Of a stretch of DNA of 64,000 nt, positions 1 through 10,565 are shown one piece after another. Made by a program: the position numbers and the translations under genes. Location: positions 87,841 through 151,840 of the forward strand of contig JAKJHU010000538.1 of assembly GCA_022316685.1 (NCBI GenBank), read 5' to 3'. The notes beneath the pieces were generated by a model. The model worked only from the letters and a program-made list of their open reading frames with translations. It ran no database searches and was not told the DNA's origin. Source of the stretch: Progne subis subis (taxonomy: Eukaryota > Chordata > Aves > Passeriformes > Hirundinidae). The stretch's first letter is position 1. Every line of letters begins with the position of its first letter.

Positions 1-2
1 AA

Positions 3-299
3 AATTTCAACTAGGTTTTGAAGGGAGTCTATTATAGCTTTTTCCTCACTTCTTCGCTTAAAGCGACTTTCTACAGCTGCTGAAAGACAGGCTCCTAAAA
101 CTGAGCAGAGGATAGTTTTGTTTTTGCCCAGTTTAAATTTTGTTTCATGTTGTAAAGAACATACTCTATCAATAATATTTTCCAAATTAAACCAATTACA
201 TTGTGCCCACTCTTCTCCTCCCGGAGAAGGCTTGGCATTGTGTTTAGCAAGTAATGCATAAAATGCAGCTTTGTATTTTGTACTAAGATTTTCAGTCAT
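3..299 (-). CDS. gag-like N-terminal fragment of a minus-strand provirus, open at window edge
   Basis: A frame begins at an ATG (299-297) and stays open for 99 codons to the window edge. It starts MTENLSTKYK and contains LGKNKTILCSVLGACLSAA. I do not recognise the family by sequence. Position argues for gag: reading the minus strand, an LTR (2062-1191), a primer-binding site (1184-1167) and a repeat-rich leader precede it, the usual retroviral order. It lacks the N-terminal MG myristoylation start seen in the other gag genes here. The frame is intact so far, unlike most viral genes in this window. It could be another leader-proximal protein. Confidence 0.55.
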   Translation of the reverse strand, partial: MTENLSTKYKAAFYALLAKHNAKPSPGGEEWAQCNWFNLENIIDRVCSLQHETKFKLGKNKTILCSVLGACLSAAVESRFKRRSEEKAIIDSLQNLVEI

Positions 300-915
300 T
301 TTGTGAAGGGATCAAAACCACAACAGGGAGGAAATACTTAGTTACACACATACACAGCTCGGCTGTGTCTCCCTTCGCTTCCCTGAGTGGGTGAAGAGAC
401 AAAATCTGCCTGGGAGGCCCTGCTTAGTTTCTTCAGGTTGTCCCTTCCTTCCCAGACAGTCCAAATTCACACACATACAAAACAGTTTAAAAATGCAGCT
501 TAGCCTTTTGCACTAAGGTTCTTAGAAATTTTATGAAGGGATCAGAACCACAACAGGGAGGTACCACTTAGTTACACACACACACAGCTCAGCCGTGTCT
601 CCCTTCGCTTCCCTGAGTGGGTGAAGAGACAAAATCTGCCTGGGAGGCCCTGCTTAGTTTCTTCAGGTTGTCCCTTCCTTCCCAGACAGTCCAGAAAAAG
701 TTTCAAAGTACAGCTTAGTCTTTTACACTAAAGTTTCATTAATTTTATGAAGGGATCAGAACCACAACAGGGAGGTACCACTTAGTTACACACACACACA
801 GCTCGGCTGTGTCTCCCTTCGCTTCCCTGAGTGGGTGAAGAGACAAAATCTGCCTGGGAGGCCCTGCTTAGTTTCTTCAGGTTGTCCCTTCCTTCCCAGA
901 CAGTCCAGAGACACA
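300..915. repeat. three-copy tandem repeat in proviral leader
   Basis: A block of about 150-170 bp occurs three times, with its GAGTGGGTGAAGAGACAAAA core spaced about 230 and 214 bp apart. Each copy includes ACCACAACAGGGAG, a CA-rich stretch and a CTTCAGGTTGTCCCTTCC segment, separated by short A/T-rich spacers. It lies between primer site and gag start, where packaging or translation signals normally sit. Confidence 0.85.
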
Positions 916-1166
916 CAAACACAAAAACAGTTTCCCCTTTTTGCACTAAGAGATCTTTTGTGAAATTCTGAAGACAGAACCCTCAATTGAGTATGGGGGT
1001 GCTTATCACTTAGGCGTGTGCAGTTTGCGGGAAATTCGAGTCGCCCCCCTTGCTTTCTAGCTCTGTTCAACCCTTTCGGGAATGACAGGCTAGGTGCGGC
1101 TGGAGCGAAACGTCCTTCCCCTACTACAGACTACACACAACCCTGCAAACCCCTCCGTCTATCAGA
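916..1166 (-). other. remaining proviral leader
   Basis: Non-repetitive leader between the tandem repeats and the primer-binding site. Short open frames here are not supported as genes. Confidence 0.5.
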
Positions 1167-1184
1167 ATCCTGTCCGTGACGCCA
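1167..1184 (-). promoter_or_regulatory. primer-binding site, serine-tRNA type
   Basis: Minus strand reads TGGCGTCACGGACAGGAT, six bases inside the LTR end. The complement ends ...GACGCCA with a T-arm-like CAGGATTC context. It fits the 3' end of a tRNA-Ser (CGA-like) with about one mismatch, judged from memory of that tRNA. Confidence 0.6.
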
Positions 1185-1190
1185 ATTTAA

Positions 1191-2062
1191 TGTCACGATC
1201 CGCTCGGACGAGCGGGGGTCGTGATGGTTCGTTTTCTGATCTCAGAGTGCAAAACACAACACAGAGGGGATTTCAGCATTAAAACAAATGCACCTTTTAT
1301 TGATTGACCATAGCAAAATGCGATAGAAGGATTAAGAGTGAGAGAGAGAGAGAGAGAGAGGAAAGGGGGGATATAGCTACCAAACGTGGAGACGGAGTCC
1401 TCGTGGTCCGGTCGATGGGTCCGCCTGTCACGTCGGGGAGAGGCGCTCTCCAAATCTCTGGTTAACTCAGGGGTTTTTATTATAGTCCTCAGTCACGGGG
1501 GGAACAGGTAAAAGTGTTGAAGCTCCCGAGGGGGAACAGGTAGTTCATGTTCTTAGCAGTAAGTGAGAGCCATTGTCTTCTTGGTCCAACGATCACGCCT
1601 CCAGGCAAACATCTCACTTTGGTTGAGTCAGCCCCAGCCCCCTGTATTGGGGTTGTCGGGGTCTGATGTCTCAGTCCTTGAGAGGGGCTTCATATAGGGG
1701 TCTCAATTTCAGTCCTTGCAAGGGGGTTTTGATCTCTATCTGTCACGGTGGTTGCGAAGCAGATGAAGGATTTTCTGTGGGGGACCACCAAAGTTACCCC
1801 AGAAAGTTCCCTTGGCCAAGAGGTGGGGAAATTCATAGGCTATTGTCGTGAAGCAGGGACCGTGAAGTAGGTGTAATCTTCAGGTACAGAACTACCATTA
1901 CACTGCTCAAAGCCTGTGTACCGTGGCGTGGTGACACAGGAAAATGCACCTGCAGACAATTGGCAAGCATCCACCTCGAGCAGGCCAGAACTGCAGTGGG
2001 GTCCTCGGGGTCCTTATGATGATCGTGAGGCAAATGAAGGGAACTTCAGACAGACTCTTACA
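1191..2062 (-). mobile_element. 5' LTR of minus-strand provirus
   Basis: Minus strand runs TGTAAGAGTCTG to GGATCGTGACA (872 bp). On the minus strand there is an AATAAA about 100 bp before the 3' end. A (GA)n run lies near 1338-1361. The primer site follows at once. On the right the LTR abuts ERVL-a protease sequence that is uninterrupted at 32040, so this provirus inserted into ERVL-a in unit 1. The other flank and the TSD lie outside the window. Confidence 0.75.
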
Positions 2063-3553
2063 CCCCCACATGTCCCAATGACATTAGGGTACACTGCGCA
2101 CCAGTATCAACCAAGGCTTCGTATTTTTCTGGCTCTGATGTGCCAGGCCATCCAATCCACACAGTCCAATAGACACGATCCTCCCGTGCCTCTACCGGGC
2201 TAGAGGCAGGGCCCCTTTAGCCCTGGCTATCATTCTCTTCCTGGGCATACATTCTGGAGGTTCCTTCAAGGGTATCAGACATATAATCCTCCCTTTGTTT
2301 ATATCTGACAGCTTGGTAATGGGAGACTGAGGCTACCTTCACTTTAGTGGAACTCCCTTCGTTAGTGTGTTCCTCCTTGAGTTGACACACCCATGCTGCC
2401 AGGACAGAAGTGGGTTTTCCATCCCACCTTCTCATATCTTCCCCGTGGTCACACAGGAAGAATCACGGGTCAGCTCGTGAGGTGTACCCCCACTCCCTAG
2501 CTGAGGGATGTCGGGTTCTTTTGTTGGGGCCTGTGACTTGCACTGGTGCCACACTGTTCTATCTCACCTCCTCCTTCATCTCCATATCTCTTCTTTGAGG
2601 TCCTTAACCACAGCAGAGATATGAGCCTGCATTGGGACACTGACCACACTCTCATAATTCCTGAGCTTGTTTGCTTCAGAACCCACTATCTATTGGTTGT
2701 CCTAGGCAATAATCATTCCAATGAAGGTGATGTATTGGGATGGCCCTGGATTTGTCAGGTTCCACAACATTTGCCCTGTGCACCTGACCTTGTCAGGGTC
2801 ATTATTGTGCTGTCCGTCCGTTCCAAAAAGCACCTCTAATACTGACTCTTCCCTCGTGTGTTGGATCCCTTTCTCAGTGGTCTTTCAGGGCATTCTCTGA
2901 TGGTGCGCCTGCATTAGGTCTCTGTGAACAAACCTCTCTCTTACAGTCATTAAATGTGGCTTCCAGAGAGGAGAGGGCCCTGGCTCCCGCACGAACACCC
3001 GATCAATACCTGCATCCTGGGTCACGGATCACAAATTCGTTGCCTCACCACTATCCGGTTGCACGCCTGGACCCATAAGGTCCCAAACCCTAAGTAACCA
3101 GGCTGAATAAGCCTCACGCCCCTGTCGCACAATGTCTTTTTGCAGATTACGGAGCATGTCACGCGACAGGGACTCAGTGATGATTTCAGGTTCCGGCTGC
3201 CTTGCTGGTTGCAAGGGTCCTGGTACCTCATCATCAATAACTGGGCACACTGATTTAGTCTTATACTTCCTCCTCTACACAGAGGTGACTGCTGCTGGCT
3301 GTGGCTGCCCTTGTGGTTCAGCTGGAACCTGAACGGTTGTAATGTCTGTGGGTTCCACTGCTGCACCATCAGACTCTCTCCCTTTGAGGCAGGGAGAGGG
3401 TTTCCCACCAGCTGGGGAAGAGTATTCCCTCAGCATCTGGCGCATCCCCTCCGATACCCCCATCCAACCAGGTGGTTAATTTCTGAGGTGGGCTGTTGGG
3501 CAGTGTCAGGCTGTGGGGCAGCATCCCTAGTCTCTAGGGTAGATCTTAGAGTG
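2063..3553 (-). pseudogene. ERVL-like element a, gag and start of protease (unit 1)
   Basis: On the minus strand this encodes Gag remnants (about 3553-2217) followed by a protease start with the retroviral Asp-Thr-Gly motif in the context ALVDTGAQCTLM near 2110. The protease is cut at 2063 by the Ser-type provirus. Gag is broken into several frames and also interrupted by the solo LTR at 3560-4097. The homologous unit 2 copy continues into reverse transcriptase. Gag and protease layout fits class III (ERVL-like) elements. Confidence 0.7.
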
Positions 3554-3559
3554 GTTACA

Positions 3560-4097
3560 TGTTGCTGTGTGTTATTTGGCTTCATATTGTATTTCATTTT
3601 TATATTGGGTTTTATAATGGTTTCTTCTGTACCCTCCCTGTTCCCCTAGAAAATGTAATATCCCAAAGTTTGTCCCTGCCCTTCCACCAGCCCATCTCCC
3701 CAGTCCCCTTTCTGGAATGTAATCCAACCCTGTTCCACTCCCACCTTATCCCTGATTGGGCATTGGCTTATCCCCACCTTTAGCCCCTTCCCTAGATATA
3801 AGTCCCACACCATGCGGCCCCCTCGCTCTCTTGGTTCGGGCAGTGAGACGGGGCTCCTGACCCAGGCTGGGGCAGGACCACAGAAGAAAGACTGAATAAA
3901 GCCCTGGTTTCTCCCCGGATCAAGTGCAGACCTTCCTTTGCCATCGACGGGGTCTTGATCTCTCTCCTAAGGGAAAGGTTCTTGGCCGCCTCCTGGCTTT
4001 TGGGACCCTGAGGAAACCCCTTCCAACTGCAGTTTGTCTCTCGAGCTAGCCGGGGTGAGAACGGAGCCGGAGAGCTCCGTGAGAGAGACAAGCCACA
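3560..4097 (+). mobile_element. solo LTR inserted in ERVL-a gag (unit 1)
   Basis: Begins TGTTGCTGTG and ends AAGCCACA. It is flanked by a 6-bp direct repeat GTTACA at 3554-3559 and 4098-4103, so both edges are firm. It carries AATAAA near 3895 and a TATA-like GATATAAG near 3795. It is the same family as the LTRs at 24508-24936 and 58903-59330, which follow an ERVL-like integrase. Confidence 0.85.
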
Positions 4098-4103
4098 GTT
4101 ACA

Positions 4104-4610
4104 CAAGGCAATCTCACCTTGTCTCAGAATGCCAAATAGAATAGGTCTATCAGCAGCATCAGCCATTGTACGATATAATTAGCATCTAGAGAATATTTGA
4201 ACCCTTCGAAAGCTGGTAGGGTAGGCCCAAAGAAATGGGCGAAGGACTGGGAGAAAACTTCCCCCAGTGTTACTTCCTCACAATTGGTACCATTATTAAT
4301 TAAACCCCAAAACATACACTTAGTGTGTGATAGCCATGTATCCATGTGCTCACATTCCAGAGGAAGTGAAAAATCCATTAATTCCTCACCTTATTGACCC
4401 ATTGTGAAAACTGGATAACAGCCACAGTAGCCTTAGTCATAGGACCCATGTTTAGATAAGGAGATGCAAATAGGAAAAATGTAGCCACAACCACGTGCCA
4501 ACCGAACCAGGATAAGCTAGACCACATGGTGCCGCTTAACGAGGTTTCTATATTCAGCACACAAAACTAGGTTACCCAGGAACTGTTATTCCTTTTTCAC
4601 ACTTTCCTCT
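4104..4610 (-). pseudogene. ERVL-like element a, Gag N-terminal part (unit 1)
   Basis: Two adjacent frames separated by a stop at about 4380 encode a Gag N-terminus. The first (4560-4381) contains a strongly hydrophobic run (HVVVATFFLFASPYL). The second has FWGLINNGTNCEEV and continues into the solo LTR. A matching block (LWGFINNCT) lies at the start of ERVL-b gag. The hydrophobic segment looks like a membrane anchor or signal, not a myristoylated matrix; that is inference. Confidence 0.6.
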
Positions 4611-4623
4611 CAATGCCCTTAGG

Positions 4624-4641
4624 CCCCACCATTAGGCACCA
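4624..4641 (-). promoter_or_regulatory. primer-binding-site-like sequence of ERVL-a
   Basis: Minus strand TGGTGCCTAATGGTGGGG lies five bases inside the LTR end. With one gap it resembles the lysine-tRNA primer site (TGGCGCCCAACGTGGGG). Confidence 0.45.
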
Positions 4642-4646
4642 AAATC

Positions 4647-5430
4647 TGTCCTGGTTTGAAGGGCAGTTGTCTGCCAAGGAAGACAGGAACCTCCCTTGGA
4701 ATCGAATATTGTGACCCCCTTCCCTCCAAATTATTATAACTTTAAAATTATGGGGCTTTCAGGCAAAGATATGGGAAAAGGAATAACAGTTCTTTACTAG
4801 AATATATATATATAAGACAAGGCAAAAAACCAACAACAGCAGCAACAACAAACAAAACCAGAAACCCAACAACAGCTTTCTCTCAGCTGTCTAGCACTTT
4901 CCCCTTCTGTGTAGCTATGGTCATAGCCAACAGGGGCACTGTTGGCTCCTGGCTGGGCAGGGCAGGTGCAATGACTACCCCACAGCTGCAGGGAGTGCTG
5001 TGGTGAGAGCTCAGCCACCACACTGCACATGCGTAATGGTGGGCAATCTGGCAGAAGAGATAAAAAAGGGGCTCCCTTTACAAACTCACAGGGGCAGCTG
5101 GTCTCAATGCCTCTCCGGATGGTGAATTGGACTGTAGCAGGAACCTCGGAGCAGCAAGCTGGAATGGCAGAGGCAAGCAGACTCTGGGGTGGAAAACAAA
5201 GTATAGCACAAACTCCACAGCCGTAGCAGGAACCATGAGGGGGTAAGGCAGATATGGGGTGTTGGGTTGAAAGGTAGCAAAAACCCTGAAGCCGCAGCAG
5301 ACAAACAGCAGGGCTGGGCAGTTGTAATGCAGTGGCAGCCAGGCTTCTGCAAGCACCTGCTGCACACAGCCAGGAGATGCCCCCACTGGGAAGGGGTGGG
5401 TGGTTGGGGTCTCCTGCCCAGTGAGGTTGG
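4647..5430 (-). mobile_element. 5' LTR of ERVL-a (unit 1), right edge approximate
   Basis: The left edge reads TGTCCTGGTTTGAA on the plus strand, the inverted end of the TGTTGGGGGTTAGG...CCAAGACA LTR family seen elsewhere here. The shared core ATAACAGTTCTTTACTAG is at about 4782-4800. To the right it grades into ERVL-b pol without a clear CA/TG border, so the right edge is an estimate. A 220-codon minus-strand frame here (5459-4797) is partly ERVL-b pol and partly LTR, not a gene. Confidence 0.6.
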
Positions 5431-6536
5431 GTTTTGGAAAGCTCCTCAGCACGTGTCACCTGCTCCTCTTCTTCTTCAGAAGATAGTCCAAACCTCTCAC
5501 CTTCAGGCCAGTGTCACCCTAGTTTTTCTGAGTTTTTTAAAGCCTTTTGATTGTTCATAGGATGGAGTCAGTCTTTTAGCTTCTGTACAATATTAGGAGC
5601 AGTTTTTGCCTTTTCTCACACATGTAACATAAACAAATCCTTTGTTTTTCAGTCTCTGTCCTTTGTTTGCATATTTCTAACCTGAAAACAATTGTAACTG
5701 GCAGTTGGTCTGGCCATTCGGCTGGGAGGTGATAACTCCAGAAGCCAATCCACAGCCAGACCCACAAATGTATAAAAGTAAGAAATAAACAGGCAGAGGG
5801 GCTCTCAGCCTTGGCTCAGCCTTGGGCTTTCTTGGAGGAACATCTCTGCCCTGCAAATCTCTCGTCTCCGTGTGGTTGCTTTGTGTGTTGCAATCACAGG
5901 CCAGTTTGTGATGATTTCCAAAATCCCAGGGTGATTAGGATCTCCTGTCCGGGCTCACTGTGTGATCAGAGTGATCCACTTATTCTATGTAGCATTGGTG
6001 GCGTGATGTGTAGAAGGAACCTCTCCTTTGAACATCCAGCCTAGCATGGGTAGTTGGGGTGCTAGAAGCAGCTGTGCTTCGGTGCCAATCACTTCTAAAG
6101 TGGCTCAAACCCCTTCATAAGCTGCCACAATCTCTTTCTCAGTTGGGGTATAGCTGGCCTCAGATCCTTTGCATCCCTGACTCCAGAACCCAGCGGTTGT
6201 CCCTTTGGTCTCCCTGGGTACTTTCTACCAGAGGCTCCAGGAAGGACCATTCTCCCTGGCTGGCTGCACTGTAGAGCACGTTCTTCACATCCTGTCCTGT
6301 CCTGACTGGCCCAAGGGCTACTGCATGGGCAGTCTCCTGTTTGATCTGTTCAAAGGCTTATTGTTGTGCAGGGCCCCACTGGAAATCATTTTTCTCCCAC
6401 GTCATGAGGTAGAGAGGGCTTCCATTCTGACTGTACTCAGGGATATGCATCCTCCAAAGCCCACAGCGCCTAGGAAGGCCTGTGTTTCCTTTTTGCTGGT
6501 CGGTGGGGACACAGCTGGTATTTTGTAAATCACTTC
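5430..6536 (-). pseudogene. ERVL-like element b, C-terminal RT and connection region (unit 1)
   Basis: Minus-strand fragments continue the reverse transcriptase from 7306. They contain TSKKETQAFLG (about 6500), TEKEIVAAYEG (about 6115), LLLAPQLPMLGWMFKG (about 6050), then WITLITQ and GILEIITNWP (about 5960-5900). The run resumes after the LTR at 5512-5898 with a glutamate-rich EEEEEQVTRAEE block (about 5460). Several frames and in-frame stops make it a pseudogene. It ends where the ERVL-a 5' LTR begins, so ERVL-a probably inserted into ERVL-b. Confidence 0.7.
5512..5898 (+). mobile_element. solo LTR inserted in ERVL-b pol (unit 1)
   Basis: TGTCACCCTAG to GCAATCACA, 387 bp, flanked by the 6-bp repeat GGCCAG (5506-5511, 5899-5904). 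TATA-like TATAAAAG near 5770 and AATAAA near 5785. Same family as the unit-2-specific LTR at 46629-47017. Confidence 0.88.
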
Positions 6537-7305
6537 TGTTATAAATACGATTGACCAAAATTTTAGAAATCAAAATTTAGAATTTTTGTTGGAGAGACAA
6601 AATGACAGTCTCGGACAACCACAGTTAAGAGGACAGCGTCAAGCCCGGGGTTGGCACTGGGTGAACCCTGATAACACACTCTGCCAGTCTGTTATCCCCC
6701 AAGTTCACATTTCTGGCTTGAAGCAGCCTCTTTTTATACACAGGATCGTGGAGAAAATACGGGGCTCTGATGTTCTTCCTTGTCCACGGCAGCTTCATTA
6801 ACTATTCATGTTCGGGTCTGGGTGTTCTGAATAGTTCTTCCTGGGCTAACAATGACCTTAATGGTTGAGCCCAGGTGTGTCGTAGATATGGTAATGTCCG
6901 GAGGAGTCGGATGAGATATGGATAGATATGATAATGTCCGGAGGAGACGGGTGAGATATAGATCTGATGTGATCATTCGGTTCTCGAGCTGTTCATCTGC
7001 TTCTTCCGTTGTTTTGTGTTCTTTTCAGAGTTTCCTGGCAGAGGCATTTCGATGTCATTCCTAGCATAGTCCTTGTGTCCCTTTTCTGGTACTGTGCTGC
7101 CAGCAGGGATACCCTGTACCTCTCCCTGTATGGTTTTTGTTTTTGCAGATATAAAACTTACATGAATTAACCTTAAAGACATATATTACAGTTTTATCCC
7201 AGTTTTCTTAGAACATATGCAGGTAGACACAAATTTATATTTTATATGTGTGTATTACAATACAGACATATTCAAACACGAATTAACTTTAGGACATTTA
7301 TTACA
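6537..7305 (-). mobile_element. solo LTR inserted in ERVL-b RT (unit 1)
   Basis: On the plus strand it begins TGTTATAAATACG and ends TTTATTACA (769 bp), with a 5-bp TSD ACTTC at 6532-6536 and 7306-7310. On the minus strand there is a TATA box (TATAAAAAG, about 6735). Same family as 28868-29545. Confidence 0.87.
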
Positions 7306-7670
7306 ACTTCCATTGGAATCTGGCGACATCCATCTTGCCACTTGACTCCTAGAAACTGAATTTCCTGAGCAGGTCCCTTAACCTTACTTGATTTAATGGA
7401 GAAAACAGCTTTCAGGAGAATCTGCATTATCTTCTCTCCTTTCTCAAAGACTTCCCCTGCTGTGCTCCCCCATACAATGATGTCATCTATATACTGTAGA
7501 TGTTCCGGAGCCTCGCCCTTTACCAGTGCAGCCTGGATCAGTCCCTGGCAAATGGTGGGACTGTGTTTCTGCCCCTGGGGCAGTGGGTTCCAGGTGTGCT
7601 GCAAACCCCACCAGGTGGAAGCAAAAGGTGGCCTGCACTCGGCTGACAAAGGAATGGAGAAGAATGCATT
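7306..7670 (-). pseudogene. ERVL-like element b, reverse transcriptase (unit 1)
   Basis: RNA-dependent DNA polymerase fragment, palm region. Visible motifs are AFFSIPL, then LPQGQKHSPTICQ, then QYIDDIIVWG with an intact YIDD catalytic box at 7493-7482, then EIQFLGVKWQDG. YIDD instead of YMDD fits ERVL-like and related polymerases. The frame runs about 125 codons and is cut on the C-terminal side by the solo LTR 6537-7305 and on the N-terminal side by an unidentified insert (about 7680). It is a remnant, not a complete pol. Confidence 0.82.
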
Positions 7671-7679
7671 GGTGTTATG

Positions 7680-8130
7680 GGCTTAGGCTTCTCAGTGAAT
7701 TTCTTCCCATTATCATTGTGGAGGTGCTGGGAGGGGAAAGGGGTAACTCCTAGATGAATAGCCAGCAATACAATAGACACAAAAGGAGTAGCTAATACCC
7801 CTGGGATACCAACACAATCGTTTTGGGGAGGGGAGATGAACAGGAGGTTGGGGAGTTTTAGCTGGGGGGGGGGGGGGGGGGGGGGGCTCTTCCACTAATC
7901 GGATCTGCGAACTGTCGAACTGTCGCATGGTGCCGTTGGAGGTTGTGCACTCTGACCCACAGGGGACTTTGCTGCGCTGCAACTCAGCACTACGATTGAG
8001 TTCTGCCTACCTTCCCCACCTGTGCCCGTTGCTGCTGAGAAGATTCCAGCCGCCAGCTGTCTGCCGCCCGCACCTCGACCACTACTAGCACTGAGACCAG
8101 CTGCCACCTGCGTGAGTTTGCAGGAACCTT
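7680..8130. other. unidentified insert with 23-G tract in ERVL-b pol (unit 1)
   Basis: This stretch separates RT from protease and has no pol similarity I can see. It contains G23 at 7864-7886, then a CpG-containing, GC-rich stretch to about 8100. The minus strand has an open frame with a hydrophobic run (GVLATPFVSIVLLAIHLGV, about 7800-7745), possibly another ERV gag or env scrap. The other minus-strand frame (8107-7895) is alanine/glycine-rich and may be chance. Origin unknown. Confidence 0.5.
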
Positions 8131-8560
8131 TTTGAAAGGGGAAGCACCCCCTTTTTCTCTCTCATCTCAGTGCCAGCCCAGGCCACCTGGGGAGGTTCCA
8201 AACTTGCATCAGAGCAGCCCCTGCCAGCTGTGAATCAGTTACTGCAGCTTTTCTCTTGCCTCTCCTTGTGATGTCTATTGGGTCTTTGAAATACCCACTC
8301 CTGAGGTAATCCATGCCGAGGATACACAGGGCCTCTGGACCAGTCACGATGGGGTGTTTGTGCCATTTCTTCCTGGTCAAGTTCACTTCAGCTTCCAGTA
8401 CAGACAGCTGCTGTGATCCCCCTGTCACCCCAGAAATAGAGATGGATTCTGCCCCCACATTTCTCAATGGCATTAAAGTACATTGTGTGCCAGTGTCAAC
8501 TAAAGCCTTATACTTTTTTGGGTCTGATGTGCCAGGCCATCGGATCAATGCAGTCCAATA
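8131..8560 (-). pseudogene. ERVL-like element b, aspartic protease (unit 1)
   Basis: Minus-strand frame of 128 codons (8548-8162) with the retroviral aspartic protease core: KYKALVDTGTQCTLMP, then a GVTGG flap-like segment, then ILGMDYL near the C-terminus. The Asp-Thr-Gly triad is intact here but not in the unit 2 copy. Upstream lies gag, downstream RT, the expected order. Confidence 0.78.
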
Positions 8561-9196
8561 GACCCTCTCGTCTACCTGGCTAGAGGCAGGGCCCCTCTAG
8601 TTCTGGTCATGGTACTTATTGTTCCCTTCCTGCAAATATGACCTGGAGGTCCCTTCAAGATGACTGGACATAATATCATCACTCCTATACTGCCAGGAGT
8701 ATATCCTTGTGGAGTGTACCCTCCCTCCTAAGCTGGGGGATGCCTGCTCCTAATAGCAGAGACTCTCGTCTGTCCTGGCAAGATATGGAAGATTCCCTCC
8801 TTAAGCTCCTCTCTTAGTTTCTGGTAGCCCTCTTCAATTTTCTCTTCCAGGCTCCAGACATGCTCAGCCAGTTTCGTTTCCACAGGCAAGACGTGGGCCT
8901 GTAACGGGGCGGCAACAGTGTCTTCATAAATGCTGAGTTTACTAACCAATGCGCCCACCTTATCTTCTCCCTCCCTCCATTGCAGCGACGCTAAGAAACA
9001 GGAATATATTTCTGACCCGAGCTGAGCGAATTTCAGCCACATTTGTGATGGGTACTGGACACCGTCTGCACTTTTAGGGAATCCCTTGTCCTGTGAAAAA
9101 ATTATGTCCAGCACGGCTAATTACCTCAGGCATCGGATACCTTGCTCCATCATGTTCCACTGTCCTTGCTGCACATGCAAGTCCTCCTTACAAAGG
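8561..9196 (-). pseudogene. ERVL-like element b, Gag C-terminal part (unit 1)
   Basis: A 128-codon frame (9114-8728) with a helical, charged stretch (LEEKIEEGYQKLREELKEG) that could form a coiled coil. It is preceded by KEDLHVQQGQWNMMEQGI, which runs straight into the LTR at 9197. Assigned to Gag by its place between the N-terminal gag pieces and protease. No zinc knuckle is visible. Confidence 0.6.
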
Positions 9197-9525
9197 TGTC
9201 TTGGTTTGAAAAAAGACAGTTGTCTGCTAAGGAGAGGCAAGCCTCTCCAGGAAATAAGGCACTCCAACAAATGATAGAATTCCCAGGACCAAACTCCTCC
9301 GTTAGCTGTGGACTCCAGGCAGCTACTCCGTAGCCCAACCGTCCTCCCCGGGAAAAACCAAGAGAAGTGAGCCCACTCCTTAGTTCTCCTGGGAGCCTCC
9401 TCCCTCCCCCAAAACCAAGTGATCAACTTCTTTTGTCAGGTTAAGCACCGCTTAACTACCCCTACTTAAAAATCTAGCAACTCAAGGGGGGGGAAAAATT
9501 CTACAGGAGAACTTAACCCTCAACA
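9197..9525 (-). mobile_element. short solo LTR in ERVL-b gag (unit 1)
   Basis: Plus strand TGTCTTGGTTTGAA to AACCCTCAACA, the inverted form of the TGTTG...CCAAGACA family. At 329 bp it is less than half the length of full members, so internally deleted. Possible degenerate TSD (AAAGG/TTAGG). Confidence 0.75.
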
Positions 9526-10560
9526 TTAGGTGTCTTTCCCTCACACTTGACAGAAGTTGTTGCCAGAGGCTGAGAGTTTCCTGTCTTTTCCCAATCCCCT
9601 GGTCAATAACCACACTTCGGGACAGGGATCCCAGTTGCCTGGCTTCACTACCATCTAGAATTGTATCATTAGCCATGGCATCCCAGGTTCAGAGCAGCCA
9701 GGTCAATAGGGACTCATTTGCCTCCACATGTGAACTCTCTACGCAGCTCATGCAGCTTTCCCAGGGACAGGGATCGAGTGATATTTTCCGGCTCTGGCTC
9801 TTCTGCTGGATGTGAAGGTCCTGCCTCTTCCTCGTCATTCACTATGTGGATTTTCTTTTCTGAACAAGGGCGACTGCTACCACCTTAGGCCGTCGTTCTG
9901 GTTCAGCAATGGTTTGCATGCATACAGTGCCTGTTGATTTGTTTCCTTTTCCCTCTGGCTCAGACGTGGTTTGTGTGGACATGGTTCCCGTTGATGTGTT
10001 CCTTTTCTCCTCCTCCTGAAAGTGTTGTACCATACCAAGCAGTGTCTGGTAAGCAATGGCCAGGGCCCAGCATGTTGCTGTGAGTTGTCCATCTCTGGAG
10101 CTGTCAGAGCCTTTTCCCTTCACATAACTTATTATTCTAACAGGGTCCTGCAGTTGTTCAGAGGTGAACTTCCAGATCATTGGAGAAGTCTTCCAAATAC
10201 TGGCCCATCTCCTTTGACATCCCATGCCATTCAGGATTATCTACTCCCAGGGCAGGCCTCCAGACAAATTCCCTAGAAGCCTCTGTCCTGACTCTAAGCA
10301 TGGTGTAGACAGTGCAAGCCGTATAGAGAAAACTTAGCAGAACTAACAAGAAGATTATGCTGTCCTTAACATCTAGAGGGAACTCAACATTCTCAAAAAG
10401 TGTTGTAGCAGGCCTGAAGGGCTGGAAAAAAACATTCTCTCCTCTTCATCCCACAGGCTTGATGCCTTCTATTTTTCAAATCCTGTACTGCATTAGTGCA
10501 TAACTCTAAACTCCATATAAAGGGTTAGCTAACTGTCTTCACATTTTGGTCACACAAAAC
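9526..10560 (-). pseudogene. ERVL-like element b, Gag middle and N-terminal parts (unit 1)
   Basis: Minus-strand frames include 10225-9842 (127 codons; EQLQDPVRIISYVKGKG, then two STGT..MQT-type repeats) and the segment upstream (10430-10158) with a membrane-like run DSIIFLLVLLSFLYTACTVY. The two repeats (NTSTGTMSTQTTSEPEG and NKSTGTVCMQTIAEPE) suggest an internal duplication. The frame is broken near 10160 and interrupted upstream by an LTR (10566-10912). Confidence 0.6.
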
Positions 10561-10565
10561 AATCC

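Noticed and set aside
4797..5459. 220-codon minus-strand frame, intact in both units
   Set aside because: It spans ERVL-b pol remnant and ERVL-a LTR; Cys/Leu-rich low-complexity end, no domain.
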